DNA from: Saprospiraceae bacterium | GTDB taxonomy: Bacteria; Bacteroidota; Bacteroidia; Chitinophagales; Saprospiraceae | DNA: 64,000 bases | NCBI GenBank assembly: GCA_020629615.1 | Contig: JAHDCZ010000002.1 | Span: forward strand, 1-64,000 | Reading direction: 5' to 3' | Part shown: positions 17,589 to 26,397 of the stretch, piece by piece | Layout: every line of letters begins with the position of its first letter | Numbering within the stretch: position 1 is the first letter of the stretch | The notes under the pieces: generated by a model | The model's input: only the letters and a program-made list of their open reading frames with translations | What the model was told of the DNA's origin: nothing | Database searches by the model: none | Translations under genes and position numbers: made by a program

Positions 17589-19406
17589 ATGACTACTGAA
17601 GATTATAAAGAAATATCGAAAAGTATACCCAAAGAACCAGGTGTCTATCGTTACATCGACGCCAATGATGTCATCATATATGTAGGCAAAGCCAAGAGTC
17701 TACGCAACCGTATCGCCTCCTATTTTGGGTCTCAAAAAAATATGATTCGCAAAACGCGAGTCATGGTAAAGATGGCCAAGCGGATCGAATATACCGTCGT
17801 CGAAACAGAACAAGATGCTTTGTTACTTGAATGTACCTTGATTAAAAAATTTCAACCTCGTTACAATGTAATGTTGAAAGATGGTAAAACCTATTCTTAT
17901 ATCTGCATTAAAAAAGAACGATTTCCTAGAGTGTTTTTTACGCGTCGGGTGTACAAGGATGGATCCACATATTTTGGTCCTTATACCTCGAAATATCGCT
18001 CTCGTATCATTCTTGATTTGATCAAAAACATCTTTACATTACGAACCTGCAATTTTAATCTTTCAGAGCAGAATATTAAGAAGGGCAAATTTAAATTGTG
18101 CCTAGAGTACCATATTAAAAATTGTAAAGGCCCTTGCACGGGATTGGAGTCCCAAGCAGATTATGATGCTAAAATCGAACAAATACGAAATATCCTAAAA
18201 GGTAATTTCAAACAAGTAAAGCAATTTATCCATGATGAAATGCTCCGAAGTGCCAGTAAAATGCAGTTCGAAGAAGCACAACAGTTTAAAGAAAAACTGG
18301 TTGTATTTGAAGATTATCAATCCAAGAGCACCGTCTTTTTAAATAGTCAAAATGACTTAGACATTTTCTTTTTTCAAGATGAAGAAAAAGGGGCCTTTGT
18401 TAATTACTTAAAAGTAGTTAATGGAGCATTAATGAATACCGATACGATCGAACTAAAGAAAAACCTCAACGAGGATCCCAAAGAGCTATTGGTTTTTGGA
18501 ATTCAAATGCTAAGAGAAAAATTTAATTCTATTGCACCTGAGATTATCGTTCCTTTTGAAATTCAATACATAGATACTGATGTAAATATTACGATACCTC
18601 AGATTGGGGACAAGAAAAAGTTGCTTGATTTGGCCGAAAAAAATATGCGTTATTTTTTATTGCAAAAAAGAAAGCAAGATGTAACTAAAGCCAACAAACA
18701 AACTTCTGTAGAGCGTATTTTAAGAACGCTACAAGAAGATTTTCAAATGGAAAAAATGCCATTGCATATCGAATGTTTTGATAATTCGAATATTCAAGGT
18801 ACCAATCCTACGGCCAGTTGTGTAGTGTTCAAAAATGCCAAACCATCTAAAAAGGATTATCGACATTTTAAAATTAAAACGGTGGAAGGTCCAGATGATT
18901 TTGCTTCCATGGAGGAGGTCGTGTATAGACGATATAAAAGATTACTGGATGAAGATCAGAACTTACCTCAGCTAATTGTCATCGATGGAGGGAAAGGACA
19001 GTTGAGCTCTGCGGTTAAAAGTCTAAACAAATTGGGTATTCTAGATCAAGTTGTTGTTGTCGGAATTGCCAAGAAATTGGAAGAGATATTTTTCCCAGGA
19101 GATTCGGTTCCACTTTATATCAATAAGAAATCAGAGTCCTTGAAGTTGATCCAACAGGCAAGAAATGAGGCCCATCGTTTTGCACTCCAATTGCATAGAA
19201 ATTTGCGATCTAAAAATGCCTTAGGTACCCGCTTGACAGAGATTGACGGAATAGGAGAGAAGACTGCTGAAAAATTATTGACACATTTTAAATCAGTAGC
19301 TGGAGTGAAAAGAGCTGATCAAGAAAGTATTGAGTCCGTAGTTGGTAAATCGGTGGCTTCGAAATTGCAAAGGTATTTTAATCCTATAGACCCTGATCAG
19401 CATTAG
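17589..19406 (+). CDS. uvrC: Excinuclease ABC subunit C
   Basis: UvrC makes the dual incisions around lesions in nucleotide excision repair after loading by UvrA/UvrB. Domains in order: GIY-YIG nuclease at about residues 15-95 (GVYRYIDANDVIIYVGKAKS), a UVR motif near 200-235 (MQFEEAQQFKEKL), the RNase H-like endonuclease domain near 375-530 (IECFDNSNIQG with the first Asp, and PQLIVIDGGKGQLSSA), and a C-terminal helix-hairpin-helix pair (TEIDGIGEKTAEKLLTHF). The length of 605 is typical. Its 3' end overlaps the convergent thioredoxin-like gene by 23 bp. Confidence 0.96.
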   Translation: MTTEDYKEISKSIPKEPGVYRYIDANDVIIYVGKAKSLRNRIASYFGSQKNMIRKTRVMVKMAKRIEYTVVETEQDALLLECTLIKKFQPRYNVMLKDGKTYSYICIKKERFPRVFFTRRVYKDGSTYFGPYTSKYRSRIILDLIKNIFTLRTCNFNLSEQNIKKGKFKLCLEYHIKNCKGPCTGLESQADYDAKIEQIRNILKGNFKQVKQFIHDEMLRSASKMQFEEAQQFKEKLVVFEDYQSKSTVFLNSQNDLDIFFFQDEEKGAFVNYLKVVNGALMNTDTIELKKNLNEDPKELLVFGIQMLREKFNSIAPEIIVPFEIQYIDTDVNITIPQIGDKKKLLDLAEKNMRYFLLQKRKQDVTKANKQTSVERILRTLQEDFQMEKMPLHIECFDNSNIQGTNPTASCVVFKNAKPSKKDYRHFKIKTVEGPDDFASMEEVVYRRYKRLLDEDQNLPQLIVIDGGKGQLSSAVKSLNKLGILDQVVVVGIAKKLEEIFFPGDSVPLYINKKSESLKLIQQARNEAHRFALQLHRNLRSKNALGTRLTEIDGIGEKTAEKLLTHFKSVAGVKRADQESIESVVGKSVASKLQRYFNPIDPDQH

Positions 19407-19863
19407 TCAAAGCTTGATTGGCAAGTTCTATGAGTTCAGTATGATAAGCGACACCCATTTTCTCCAGTATAACTTTTCCTTTGCTATCTAAAAAGAGTAA
19501 AGTTGGATAAGCTTGAATATTATAGATGATTTGAATATCTGGACCTTCATTTTTCTCCGCATCAATTTTGTAATTTACAAAGTGCTCGTTCATGAAGTCG
19601 GCAGTTTCTTGATGGGTAAAAACATCTTCATCCATCAATTTGCAAGGCAGGCACCAATCCGTATAGACATCTACAAAAACCAATTTGTTCTGAGCAGCAG
19701 CCTTATCTAGTACTTTAGATAGAAGATCATCTTTTTCAAACTTAAACTTGAAGGCATTATTTTGATCAGAAAGTCGATTTTTAGTACCACCACAGCTGAC
19801 CAAAATTAATATTCCAAGAAGAAAGAAGTATTTTTTCACAAGAAGCAATTTATACATTAACAA
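19384..19863 (-). CDS. Thioredoxin-like lipoprotein
   Basis: A 159-residue envelope lipoprotein with lipobox LILVSC (Cys24) followed by a thioredoxin fold. The active site is WCLPC (Cys71 and Cys74) in VFVDVYTDWCLPCKLMDEDV; the cis-proline is in NIQAYPTLLFLD. This is the thioredoxin_7/DUF255-like type, expected to reduce or shuffle disulfides in the periplasm. It follows the glycosyltransferase gene by 16 bp and could be the last gene of the cysQ operon. It overlaps uvrC tail to tail by 23 bp. Confidence 0.82.
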   Translation of the reverse strand: MLMYKLLLVKKYFFLLGILILVSCGGTKNRLSDQNNAFKFKFEKDDLLSKVLDKAAAQNKLVFVDVYTDWCLPCKLMDEDVFTHQETADFMNEHFVNYKIDAEKNEGPDIQIIYNIQAYPTLLFLDSKGKVILEKMGVAYHTELIELANQALTNADQGL

Positions 19864-19879
19864 ATATAATAATATATTA

Positions 19880-20971
19880 TTACTTTTCTTTCAATAATTT
19901 ATGATAGGTGTCGGCGGTTTTGTTCGCCATTTCATTTTTGCTCAAACTTTTGACAAATTCTTTGGCGTTAGAAACAATGGTGTCTTTCATCATACTATCT
20001 TGAAGTAATCTTAAGATATGATTGGCCAATTGGCGTGCGTCATGAGTTTCGGAAAGTAAACCAGTTTTTTCATGTTTGACAATTTCTGGAATTCCGCCAG
20101 CATTGGTAGAAACAACAGGAACACCAGATTGAAATGCATCTAATAAACTTGAACCCAATCCTTCCGTTTTACTTGTAAATAGAAATAAGTCCAATTCGTT
20201 TATATAGAGTTTTGCATTTGGTATAAATCCAGCCTCTATAATATGATCCTGAAGATTTTTTTCGGAAATGTACTTTCTTATCGCTTCCAAATCTCCTCCA
20301 TCTTCTCCAATCATGATAAATTTAATATCCAATAATGCTTCTTTTAGCACGATGGCAGCAGTATCTACAAAGGTGAAATAGTCTTTGTGATCTGCTATCG
20401 CTGCAACATTTCCTACTAGTAAAGTGTTTTTGGATATATTAAATTTCTTACGGAGAAAATCACTGTTGGTAGGATTGAATAATTCGATACCATCATGAAT
20501 CGTGATCAATTTAGATTTGTCTCTAATGCGATTTGAAACAATGTTTTTTACATAATCGGAGACACAAATAATCTTCTTAATATCCTTAAAATTATACTTT
20601 CTAGTAGAACTATAACTTATCGGAAAGTCAACTCTTCGACTTAATACAAGTGGAACTTTGTTACCGAAAATCGAACTGGCCAACCAGGCGTAATTATGAG
20701 AGTGAGAATCATGGATATGGACAAGATCGATTTTTAAGTCTGATACTGTTCTTTTTAGTTGTCTTGAGGTAGGGAAACTGACGGAGCTTCCTCTGCGATA
20801 TGTTCTATGGTTTATATTTTCTTTTTCGCACCATTTGGATAGAGGACTTTCAATTGGACAGAAAACAAAATTTTCTAAGCCCATACTATTCAGTTCGGTC
20901 ACCAAATAGGCAATTTGTTGTTCGCCACCCCGCCACGAGCTAGCAGAACTGAGATGTAAGACCTTGATCAT
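19880..20971 (-). CDS. Glycosyltransferase family 4
   Basis: A 363-residue GT-B fold enzyme that probably adds a sugar during lipopolysaccharide or other surface glycan synthesis on the cytoplasmic side. The N-terminal domain begins MIKVLHLSSASSWRGGEQQI, with the G-G loop that binds the acceptor side; the C-terminal GT4 donor-binding motif is FLFTSKTEGLGSSLLDAF, followed by SGVPVVSTNAGGIPEIV. The E-x7-E pattern here is EGLGSSLLD, so the second acidic residue is Asp. It lies 6 bp downstream of the GT2 gene in the cysQ operon. Specificity cannot be inferred. Confidence 0.85.
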   Translation of the reverse strand: MIKVLHLSSASSWRGGEQQIAYLVTELNSMGLENFVFCPIESPLSKWCEKENINHRTYRRGSSVSFPTSRQLKRTVSDLKIDLVHIHDSHSHNYAWLASSIFGNKVPLVLSRRVDFPISYSSTRKYNFKDIKKIICVSDYVKNIVSNRIRDKSKLITIHDGIELFNPTNSDFLRKKFNISKNTLLVGNVAAIADHKDYFTFVDTAAIVLKEALLDIKFIMIGEDGGDLEAIRKYISEKNLQDHIIEAGFIPNAKLYINELDLFLFTSKTEGLGSSLLDAFQSGVPVVSTNAGGIPEIVKHEKTGLLSETHDARQLANHILRLLQDSMMKDTIVSNAKEFVKSLSKNEMANKTADTYHKLLKEK

Positions 20972-20977
20972 TCCCTT

Positions 20978-21724
20978 TTATCGCTGTTTTCTTAATTTCT
21001 TGTACTTAAGATACGAAGCATAAGCGGAATTTTTAGCGATTTTATAGCCTGCTTTTCCATCTAAAAATCCTAGACGCAAAAAATAATCGCGAATAAACTT
21101 GAAAAGTCCAGCAAAGTAAGGGCGTATGGGACTTGCTGAGATATTTTTTGTATGTAATTCTTTGGCGGCAATGTTGGTAAAATATTCTATTTGTTTGAGA
21201 TGTTCGTCTTCAGTTCTGAAGGAATAATGCAGAATATCTCCAGATAACCATTTTGTAACCGCTTTTTCGTGCATAACAACGTAGTCATGTGGATTTTCTC
21301 CATTCCATTTCCCCTTTTTTTTGTTCCATAATCTTATTTTTTTGTCTGGATACCATCCCCCATGTTTTATCCAAACCCCACAATAATTGTTTAAGCGATT
21401 AAAGTTATACGCATCGCTTTCAAGTGTTTTGGCAGCATGTGAAATCGATTTACGGAGCTCATTACTTAATCGTTCGTCCGCATCCAAGGATAGGACAAAA
21501 TTAAAATTGGTTTTTTCTAGGGCCCAGTTTTTTTGTTCAATATGGCCCACAAATTTATTTTGATAAACTGTTGCACCAAGAGATCGAGCGATTTGAACCG
21601 TATTATCAGTAGAAAAAGAATCGACAACAATTATTTCATCAACAACAGGAGCTAAAGATTCGATGCATTCAGTGATATTGTGCGATTCATTGAATGTAAT
21701 AATGACCCCACTGATTCCTTTCAC
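20978..21724 (-). CDS. Glycosyltransferase family 2, LPS-core WaaE/KdtX-like
   Basis: A 248-residue GT-A glycosyltransferase. It opens with ISGVIITFNESHNITECIES, then VDEIIVVDSFSTDNTVQIAR (the nucleotide-binding aspartate) and the metal-binding triad LSLDADERLS. The later segment, CGVWIKHGGWYPDKKIRLWN, is characteristic of the WaaE/KdtX group that decorates lipopolysaccharide core. It sits between cysQ (3 bp upstream) and a GT4 gene (6 bp downstream). Together these suggest a role in LPS or capsule assembly. The donor sugar is not predictable. Confidence 0.85.
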   Translation of the reverse strand: MKGISGVIITFNESHNITECIESLAPVVDEIIVVDSFSTDNTVQIARSLGATVYQNKFVGHIEQKNWALEKTNFNFVLSLDADERLSNELRKSISHAAKTLESDAYNFNRLNNYCGVWIKHGGWYPDKKIRLWNKKKGKWNGENPHDYVVMHEKAVTKWLSGDILHYSFRTEDEHLKQIEYFTNIAAKELHTKNISASPIRPYFAGLFKFIRDYFLRLGFLDGKAGYKIAKNSAYASYLKYKKLRKQR

Positions 21725-21727
21725 GAC

Positions 21728-22519
21728 TTATGATTGCAGGTTTCCATAAGCGACAAAATGCGAATTTACCAGTGACTTTTTATTATATTTCAAGGGCATG
21801 TTATCCTCAACACTTAAAACATGACCTCCTGCTTCTTCAAGGATTATTTGAGCAGCACCGGTATCCCATTCCATGGTTGGAGCAAGTCTAGGATAAATAT
21901 GAGCATCACCACGAGCCATGATTAAAAATTTTAGAGAACTTCCTTTTGCTACCTTTTCTGGTCTTCCGTACGCGGCGATAAATGCAGCAGTTCTCTCGTT
22001 CAAATGAGAACGAGAACAAACAATTTTTAAGCCTTCATCTGTCTTTTTAAACTTGCTGGCTGACAAAGAGCTTATTTTGTTTTCTTTTTTTAGGAATGCT
22101 CCTCCATCTTTAATTCCCCAATACATTTCATCTAAGACAGGAGCATAAACAACGCCTAAGATTGGTTTTCCATTCTGTATTAGGGCTATATTGACCGTAA
22201 ATTCATCATTTCTTTTTATAAATTCTTTTGTTCCATCTAATGGATCTACGAGCCAGTAAGCCTCATAATCTTTTCGTGTTTCGTAAGCTACTTCTTTATT
22301 TTCTTCAGAAATAATAGGAAATTGGATATCTAAAGATTCCAATCCTTTAACTATAATTTCATTTGCTTTTTGATCGGCAATAGTGAGTGGAGAATCATCA
22401 TCTTTTGACTGAATTTCAAAATTCGGTGAATTATAAACTTCTAATATTACTTTTCCAGCCTGAAAGGCAATTTCTCGTAAGTGCAATGAAAGTCCTTCAA
22501 TTACTTCTTTTTCTATCAT
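21728..22519 (-). CDS. cysQ: 3'(2'),5'-bisphosphate nucleotidase CysQ
   Basis: CysQ is a Mg-dependent, Li-sensitive phosphatase that hydrolyses PAP/PAPS by-products of sulfate activation. The 263-residue product shows the inositol-monophosphatase-fold signatures: the metal ligands in PIISEENKEV, the motif WLVDPLDGTKEFIKRNDEFT, and the C-terminal EWDTGAAQIILEEAGGHV. It is the first gene of a tight operon with two glycosyltransferases and a thioredoxin-like lipoprotein; in some bacteria cysQ accompanies LPS or sulfated-glycan genes, which fits, but the link is inference. A -7 element lies 66 bp upstream. Confidence 0.92.
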   Translation of the reverse strand: MIEKEVIEGLSLHLREIAFQAGKVILEVYNSPNFEIQSKDDDSPLTIADQKANEIIVKGLESLDIQFPIISEENKEVAYETRKDYEAYWLVDPLDGTKEFIKRNDEFTVNIALIQNGKPILGVVYAPVLDEMYWGIKDGGAFLKKENKISSLSASKFKKTDEGLKIVCSRSHLNERTAAFIAAYGRPEKVAKGSSLKFLIMARGDAHIYPRLAPTMEWDTGAAQIILEEAGGHVLSVEDNMPLKYNKKSLVNSHFVAYGNLQS

Positions 22520-22585
22520 ACTACGGGGATTATTACGAAAATAATAGATCTATTAACATATGTTCACAAGCGCAATATACGTTTC

Positions 22586-22593
22586 CAAATTTA
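22586..22593 (-). promoter_or_regulatory. Putative -7 element of the cysQ operon
   Basis: TAAATTTG on the minus strand, a perfect TAnnTTTG match, 66 bp before the cysQ start. There is no TTG at 19-21 bp upstream. Confidence 0.4.
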
Positions 22594-22647
22594 AGATCAG
22601 GTCAAAAATGTATTAGTTTATCTTTTGAAAAGAAAAGAGAAAAACTT

Positions 22648-22679
22648 TTGGCAACTACGTTTCGAATTGATTATATTTG
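22648..22679 (+). promoter_or_regulatory. Consensus Bacteroidota promoter with no ORF downstream
   Basis: TTG at 22648-22650, then 21 bp, then TATATTTG at 22672-22679. This is a complete match to TTG-N19-21-TAnnTTTG on the plus strand. The next plus-strand gene is about 700 bp away beyond a strong terminator, so the promoter probably serves the short RNA described in the next entry. Confidence 0.6.
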
Positions 22680-22684
22680 AAACA

Positions 22685-22750
22685 TCAGTCATAGGGTGTC
22701 TGTAATTTCGTTGCCTTGTCGAATCGTCATTTCGACAAGGTATTTTTTTT
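22685..22750 (+). ncRNA. Candidate small RNA of about 65 nt with intrinsic terminator
   Basis: From the predicted start, some five or six bases after the -7 box, about 29 bases of unpaired sequence lead to a perfect 10-bp stem. The arms are CCTTGTCGAA (22714-22723) and TTCGACAAGG (22731-22740), with a 7-base loop, followed by TA and eight T. No ATG-initiated frame fits inside. The 3' half is antisense to the last codons and stop of the minus-strand lipoprotein gene (ends 22727). The start point is predicted, not observed. An alternative is that the hairpin only protects the lipoprotein mRNA 3' end, but it has no T-run in that direction. Confidence 0.5.
22714..22750 (+). terminator. Strong intrinsic terminator (plus strand)
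   Basis: Perfect 10-bp G/C-containing stem with a 7-base loop and an 8-T tail, reading on the plus strand, where no protein gene lies upstream. Confidence 0.75.
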
Positions 22751-23350
22751 GCTTAAAACGGCGGTCTGCAATCTCACCGTTTGAAATCCTTTTACCTCAG
22801 GTATCTCCTCACCATTATAGATCGTATCATGGGTAGTTCTGATCGGATTAAATTTACTAGAAATAATGTCAAAGTGCATTTGATCTCCTTCTTTGTACAT
22901 CATAGACGTAATGTGTGTACCCTTAACTTCAAATTGACTAAAGAGATGTCCATTGATATAATAATGATCTAGCAGGATGGTATTCTTCTCATCGACAATA
23001 TAGTGCCCTTTTTCATCAGGTACTTCTTTAAGATAGTATTGCCGTCTTCCTGCAATGGTATCTTCGCCGTATATGATCGCCCATAAATAAGTGCCGAGAG
23101 TGTCTGTTTTTTGATGATCAAGCGCGATAGGTAGTTTTTGAGTTATACCATTCACATCGTGAATTTCAACTTCACCCTCCCAGTATCCCAGCCAATCATT
23201 TGGAAATACCACTGAGCTTTCTTTGGATTCCATTTTGTCGATTAGAATACGCTCCTTTTTTGGGATATCCTTTCGGCTACAGCCAAATAATAAAAGAGTA
23301 AACCAAAGAAAATAAAGACAACTGTCGCTTATAGATTTGTGGAATATCAT
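22727..23350 (-). CDS. Uncharacterised lipoprotein
   Basis: I do not recognise this product as a named family. From the ATG at 23350 it has 207 residues, a hydrophobic signal and lipobox TLLLFGC (Cys24), then a single compact domain rich in strands and aromatic residues (DWLGYWEGEVEIHDVNG, YYLKEVPDEKGHYIVDEKNT, HFDIISSKFNPIRTTHDT). The GYWEGE opening suggests a lipocalin-like or small barrel fold. Upstream in-frame ATGs at 23359 and 23362 are possible starts. The gene is divergent from the M1 metallopeptidase, whose promoter overlaps its 5' end. Its stop codon lies in the terminator hairpin of the candidate small RNA. Confidence 0.6.
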   Translation of the reverse strand: MIFHKSISDSCLYFLWFTLLLFGCSRKDIPKKERILIDKMESKESSVVFPNDWLGYWEGEVEIHDVNGITQKLPIALDHQKTDTLGTYLWAIIYGEDTIAGRRQYYLKEVPDEKGHYIVDEKNTILLDHYYINGHLFSQFEVKGTHITSMMYKEGDQMHFDIISSKFNPIRTTHDTIYNGEEIPEVKGFQTVRLQTAVLSKKNTLSK

Positions 23351-23367
23351 ACTTATCATCATTTTTG
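23337..23367 (+). promoter_or_regulatory. Promoter of the M1 metallopeptidase gene
   Basis: TTG (23337-23339), 20 bp, then CATTTTTG (23360-23367), one base from the TAnnTTTG consensus. The gene's ATG comes only 5 bp after this box, predicting a very short or absent leader. Confidence 0.5.
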
Positions 23368-23372
23368 TAAAT

Positions 23373-26345
23373 ATGAGAAAAATTGGATACATCTTTTCGA
23401 CCCTTGTGATTTCATTTTTTTTAAATAAAGGGGTCTGCGCTCAGCAAAACTATTTCCAACAAGGAGTACAATATGATATCAATGCGAGTATCGATTCCAG
23501 CTTGAGAATCCTTTCAGGGGAAGAATTGATACTATATCAAAACAATAGTGATGTGGCGCTTGAGGAAATATATATCCACCTTTGGACCAATGCTTTTTCA
23601 TCTAATAAGACTCCCTTTGCAGAGAATATGTTGAAGTTGGGTAATACATCATTCTATTTTGCCGATGAAGAAGAGCGAGGAGGATATCAAGAAGTTTCTT
23701 TTCGGATAGGCGGCTCGGAGGCCGAATGGGAATATTTAGAAAATCAAATCGACATTGCTAAAATATACTTATCTAAGCCTCTTCAGCCCGGATCTGAAAT
23801 TGAAATAGAGGTAAGCTTTAAGGCTAAAATTCCGAAGTTGTTTTCTAGAACGGGCTTTGATGAAGGAGATTTGCACATGACATATTGGTATCCCAAAGTG
23901 GCGGTCTATGATCAAAAGGGCTGGCACCCAATTTCTTATTATGCTCAGGGCGAATTTTATAGTGACTTTGCAAACTATAAAGTGGAGTTGAACATGCCAT
24001 CTAGTTTGACAGCGTTTGCCACAGGGAAAACAGTTTTAAGTTCGACAAATACATCGGACATGATTCGTTATAAATTTGAAGCAAACAATGTTGTTGATTT
24101 CGCTTGGTTTGCATTTCCAAAGCGACGAGTACAACAAAAAAGTTTGGCCATTAACAATCGCTCGATTATGCTTAGTGTTGTCAGACCAAAAGTAGAAGAT
24201 GAGTTATGGGATAGAGCCATGGATTATTTAATGGAGTCTGTGCAATATTATAGTGACTGGGTAGGAGAGTATCCATATGATCAATTGACCTTAATACAGG
24301 ATAAAAATCACTCAGGGATGGAGTATCCTCAGATTATAACCGCCTCTCATAAGGGGACTGCGCATAGCTTGGATTATATTATTAATCATGAAGTCGGTCA
24401 TCAGTGGTTTTTTGGTGTTCTTGGTTTTAATGAACGCGAACATGCTTGGATGGATGAAGGATTGACCACCTATGGTGAGCATCGATATACAAGAAATAAA
24501 TATGGTGTGGACGCATACACTAAAATGGTTCCTTCTTTCATGCGTGGTTCTGTGCCTGTATTACAAGCGGGGGTGGAAGGCCAAATCAAAAGACGATTTG
24601 ATCAGCCCATTTCGACGAAAGTCGAGGAAACATCAGTCTTAAATTATCTATTAAACAACTACGAGCGATCAGCCATCGCTTTTCGATATTTAGAATCGTA
24701 CTTGACTACCCAAGTATTTGATAATGCTTTGCGCTCCTTTTATGAATCATGGAAATTTAAACATCCGTATCCAGAGGATATGCAGTCCAGTTTTGAAACA
24801 TCAACGGGAAAAAATCTAGATTGGTTTTTTAAAGGCATCATCACAAGCAAAGAGGCTTATGACTACGAGTTACTTTCTGCTAAAAAAGTAGGATCAAACT
24901 ATGTGATTAAGATCAAGAATAATTCGGATATCAACGCTCCGTTAGAAATTAATGGTTTGACTGATGATGAAATCGTTTATTCTAAATGGATCGAAGGAGG
25001 TCAAGAAATGGAAGTTAAAATACCGGATGAAGGATTTGGCAAAATAGTCATTGATGCTCGTCGAATTTCTCCAGACGCTTTTAGAAAAAATAATTATACT
25101 AAGACCAAGGGATTATTCAAAAGAGTATCAAGATTTAGAATTAATCCGATTGCAAAATTAAACGAGGATGATCGTACCAATATCATCACCAATTTATACG
25201 GTGGTTTTAATACTAGTGATGGTCCATATGTCGGGTTTTCGATGTTCAATTCTTTTTGGCCTCAAAAAGATTTTAAGCGTGTGTTTGCTTTGGGTTATGC
25301 CTTTGGGTCAAAAGAGATTGTCGGGATGGGAAAAGTGAGTTATGATCAGCATTTAAAATCAAATCGATTAAAGAAGATAGAATATAAGATTGGAGTAAGA
25401 TCGTTTCATTTTGAAAACAATACTTTTTTAGATTATCGAAGAAGATACTTCAAAGTGGATCCATCCATTGCATTTCATTTTAGATCAAAAGCTACCAGTA
25501 AAACTTATAGTAAAATCATTGCAAGATCAATCCAGCTATGGAATCAAGAAGCTAGTTTTGATACGTCCGGTTTTACTGGATTGGATTATCGATATAGCAG
25601 AATAAATGAATTGAAATTTGAACATTTTAATCTCTCAACTTTAAATCCTTACACATTTAAAATTTGTCTCGAACATCAGTCCTACAAATTTGAAATATTG
25701 GATGTAACTGAAAATAGAAATTATATCAAGCTATGGGCAGAGTATGATGCGCAATTTAAGGTGAGAAAAAATTATGAAATGGGAGTCCGCTTTTTTGCTG
25801 GAGGATTTTTATTGAACTCTGAGCGGAAATCAGGTCAATACAATAATGGTTTTACAAGAGGTTCCTTTGCCTTAGCCCACGAAGGATATGATGATTACAA
25901 ATATGATGGTCACTTTGTCAACAGAAACAATCAAAATGTGAATAGCTTATACAATCAAGTTAGTTTGACAGATGGTGGCTTTAAAACCGCACTTGGAAGC
26001 CAACACAATAGATTGGATCACTCCAACGATTTGATGTTTGCTGTAAATTTAACTAGTGATTTTCCCGTGCCACTTCCAAAGGTTTTGCCGCTCAAATTAT
26101 TTGCTGATTTTGGGTACTTTACCAATGTTGCTCTTGGATCAGACGAATTAGAAGGAAATTTTCTTTATAGTGCAGGACCATATCTAGATTTTGAAATAAT
26201 ACAAATCTATTTACCGATTTTAAATTCGGAAAGCATCAATAATGTATTAGGAAATAATGAACAAACGCTTTGGAGTAAGATAAGTTTTCGCATGGATTTA
26301 CATAAGAATGATCCCTGGCAAATTATTGATGATTATAATTATTAG
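23373..26345 (+). CDS. M1-family (gluzincin) metallopeptidase with long C-terminal, possibly barrel-like region
   Basis: The 990-residue product has a signal peptide (LVISFFLNKGVCAQ) and the M1 aminopeptidase-like fold: an N-terminal beta domain and a zinc-binding HEVGHQWFF with the third ligand Glu 19 residues on (MDEGLTTYGEHRYT). The GxMEN exopeptidase loop is replaced by HSGMEYPQ, so classical aminopeptidase action is less certain. The last 400 residues have alternating hydrophobic strands ending in KISFRMDLHKND and look like an outer-membrane beta-barrel or its remnant. Start chosen at 23373; ATG 23337 would remove the promoter spacing. Function: surface or periplasmic peptidase, substrate unknown. 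Confidence 0.82.
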   Translation: MRKIGYIFSTLVISFFLNKGVCAQQNYFQQGVQYDINASIDSSLRILSGEELILYQNNSDVALEEIYIHLWTNAFSSNKTPFAENMLKLGNTSFYFADEEERGGYQEVSFRIGGSEAEWEYLENQIDIAKIYLSKPLQPGSEIEIEVSFKAKIPKLFSRTGFDEGDLHMTYWYPKVAVYDQKGWHPISYYAQGEFYSDFANYKVELNMPSSLTAFATGKTVLSSTNTSDMIRYKFEANNVVDFAWFAFPKRRVQQKSLAINNRSIMLSVVRPKVEDELWDRAMDYLMESVQYYSDWVGEYPYDQLTLIQDKNHSGMEYPQIITASHKGTAHSLDYIINHEVGHQWFFGVLGFNEREHAWMDEGLTTYGEHRYTRNKYGVDAYTKMVPSFMRGSVPVLQAGVEGQIKRRFDQPISTKVEETSVLNYLLNNYERSAIAFRYLESYLTTQVFDNALRSFYESWKFKHPYPEDMQSSFETSTGKNLDWFFKGIITSKEAYDYELLSAKKVGSNYVIKIKNNSDINAPLEINGLTDDEIVYSKWIEGGQEMEVKIPDEGFGKIVIDARRISPDAFRKNNYTKTKGLFKRVSRFRINPIAKLNEDDRTNIITNLYGGFNTSDGPYVGFSMFNSFWPQKDFKRVFALGYAFGSKEIVGMGKVSYDQHLKSNRLKKIEYKIGVRSFHFENNTFLDYRRRYFKVDPSIAFHFRSKATSKTYSKIIARSIQLWNQEASFDTSGFTGLDYRYSRINELKFEHFNLSTLNPYTFKICLEHQSYKFEILDVTENRNYIKLWAEYDAQFKVRKNYEMGVRFFAGGFLLNSERKSGQYNNGFTRGSFALAHEGYDDYKYDGHFVNRNNQNVNSLYNQVSLTDGGFKTALGSQHNRLDHSNDLMFAVNLTSDFPVPLPKVLPLKLFADFGYFTNVALGSDELEGNFLYSAGPYLDFEIIQIYLPILNSESINNVLGNNEQTLWSKISFRMDLHKNDPWQIIDDYNY

Positions 26346-26397
26346 GTATGGATTTCTTCGAGGCAATTATTAGATGATGCAATGGTTATTTATTTTA

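Noticed and set aside
22387-22680. 97-codon plus-strand frame overlapping the cysQ start
   Set aside because: It is antisense to cysQ for half its length, has no signal or domain, and the downstream promoter and terminator suggest a non-coding RNA beginning near its end.
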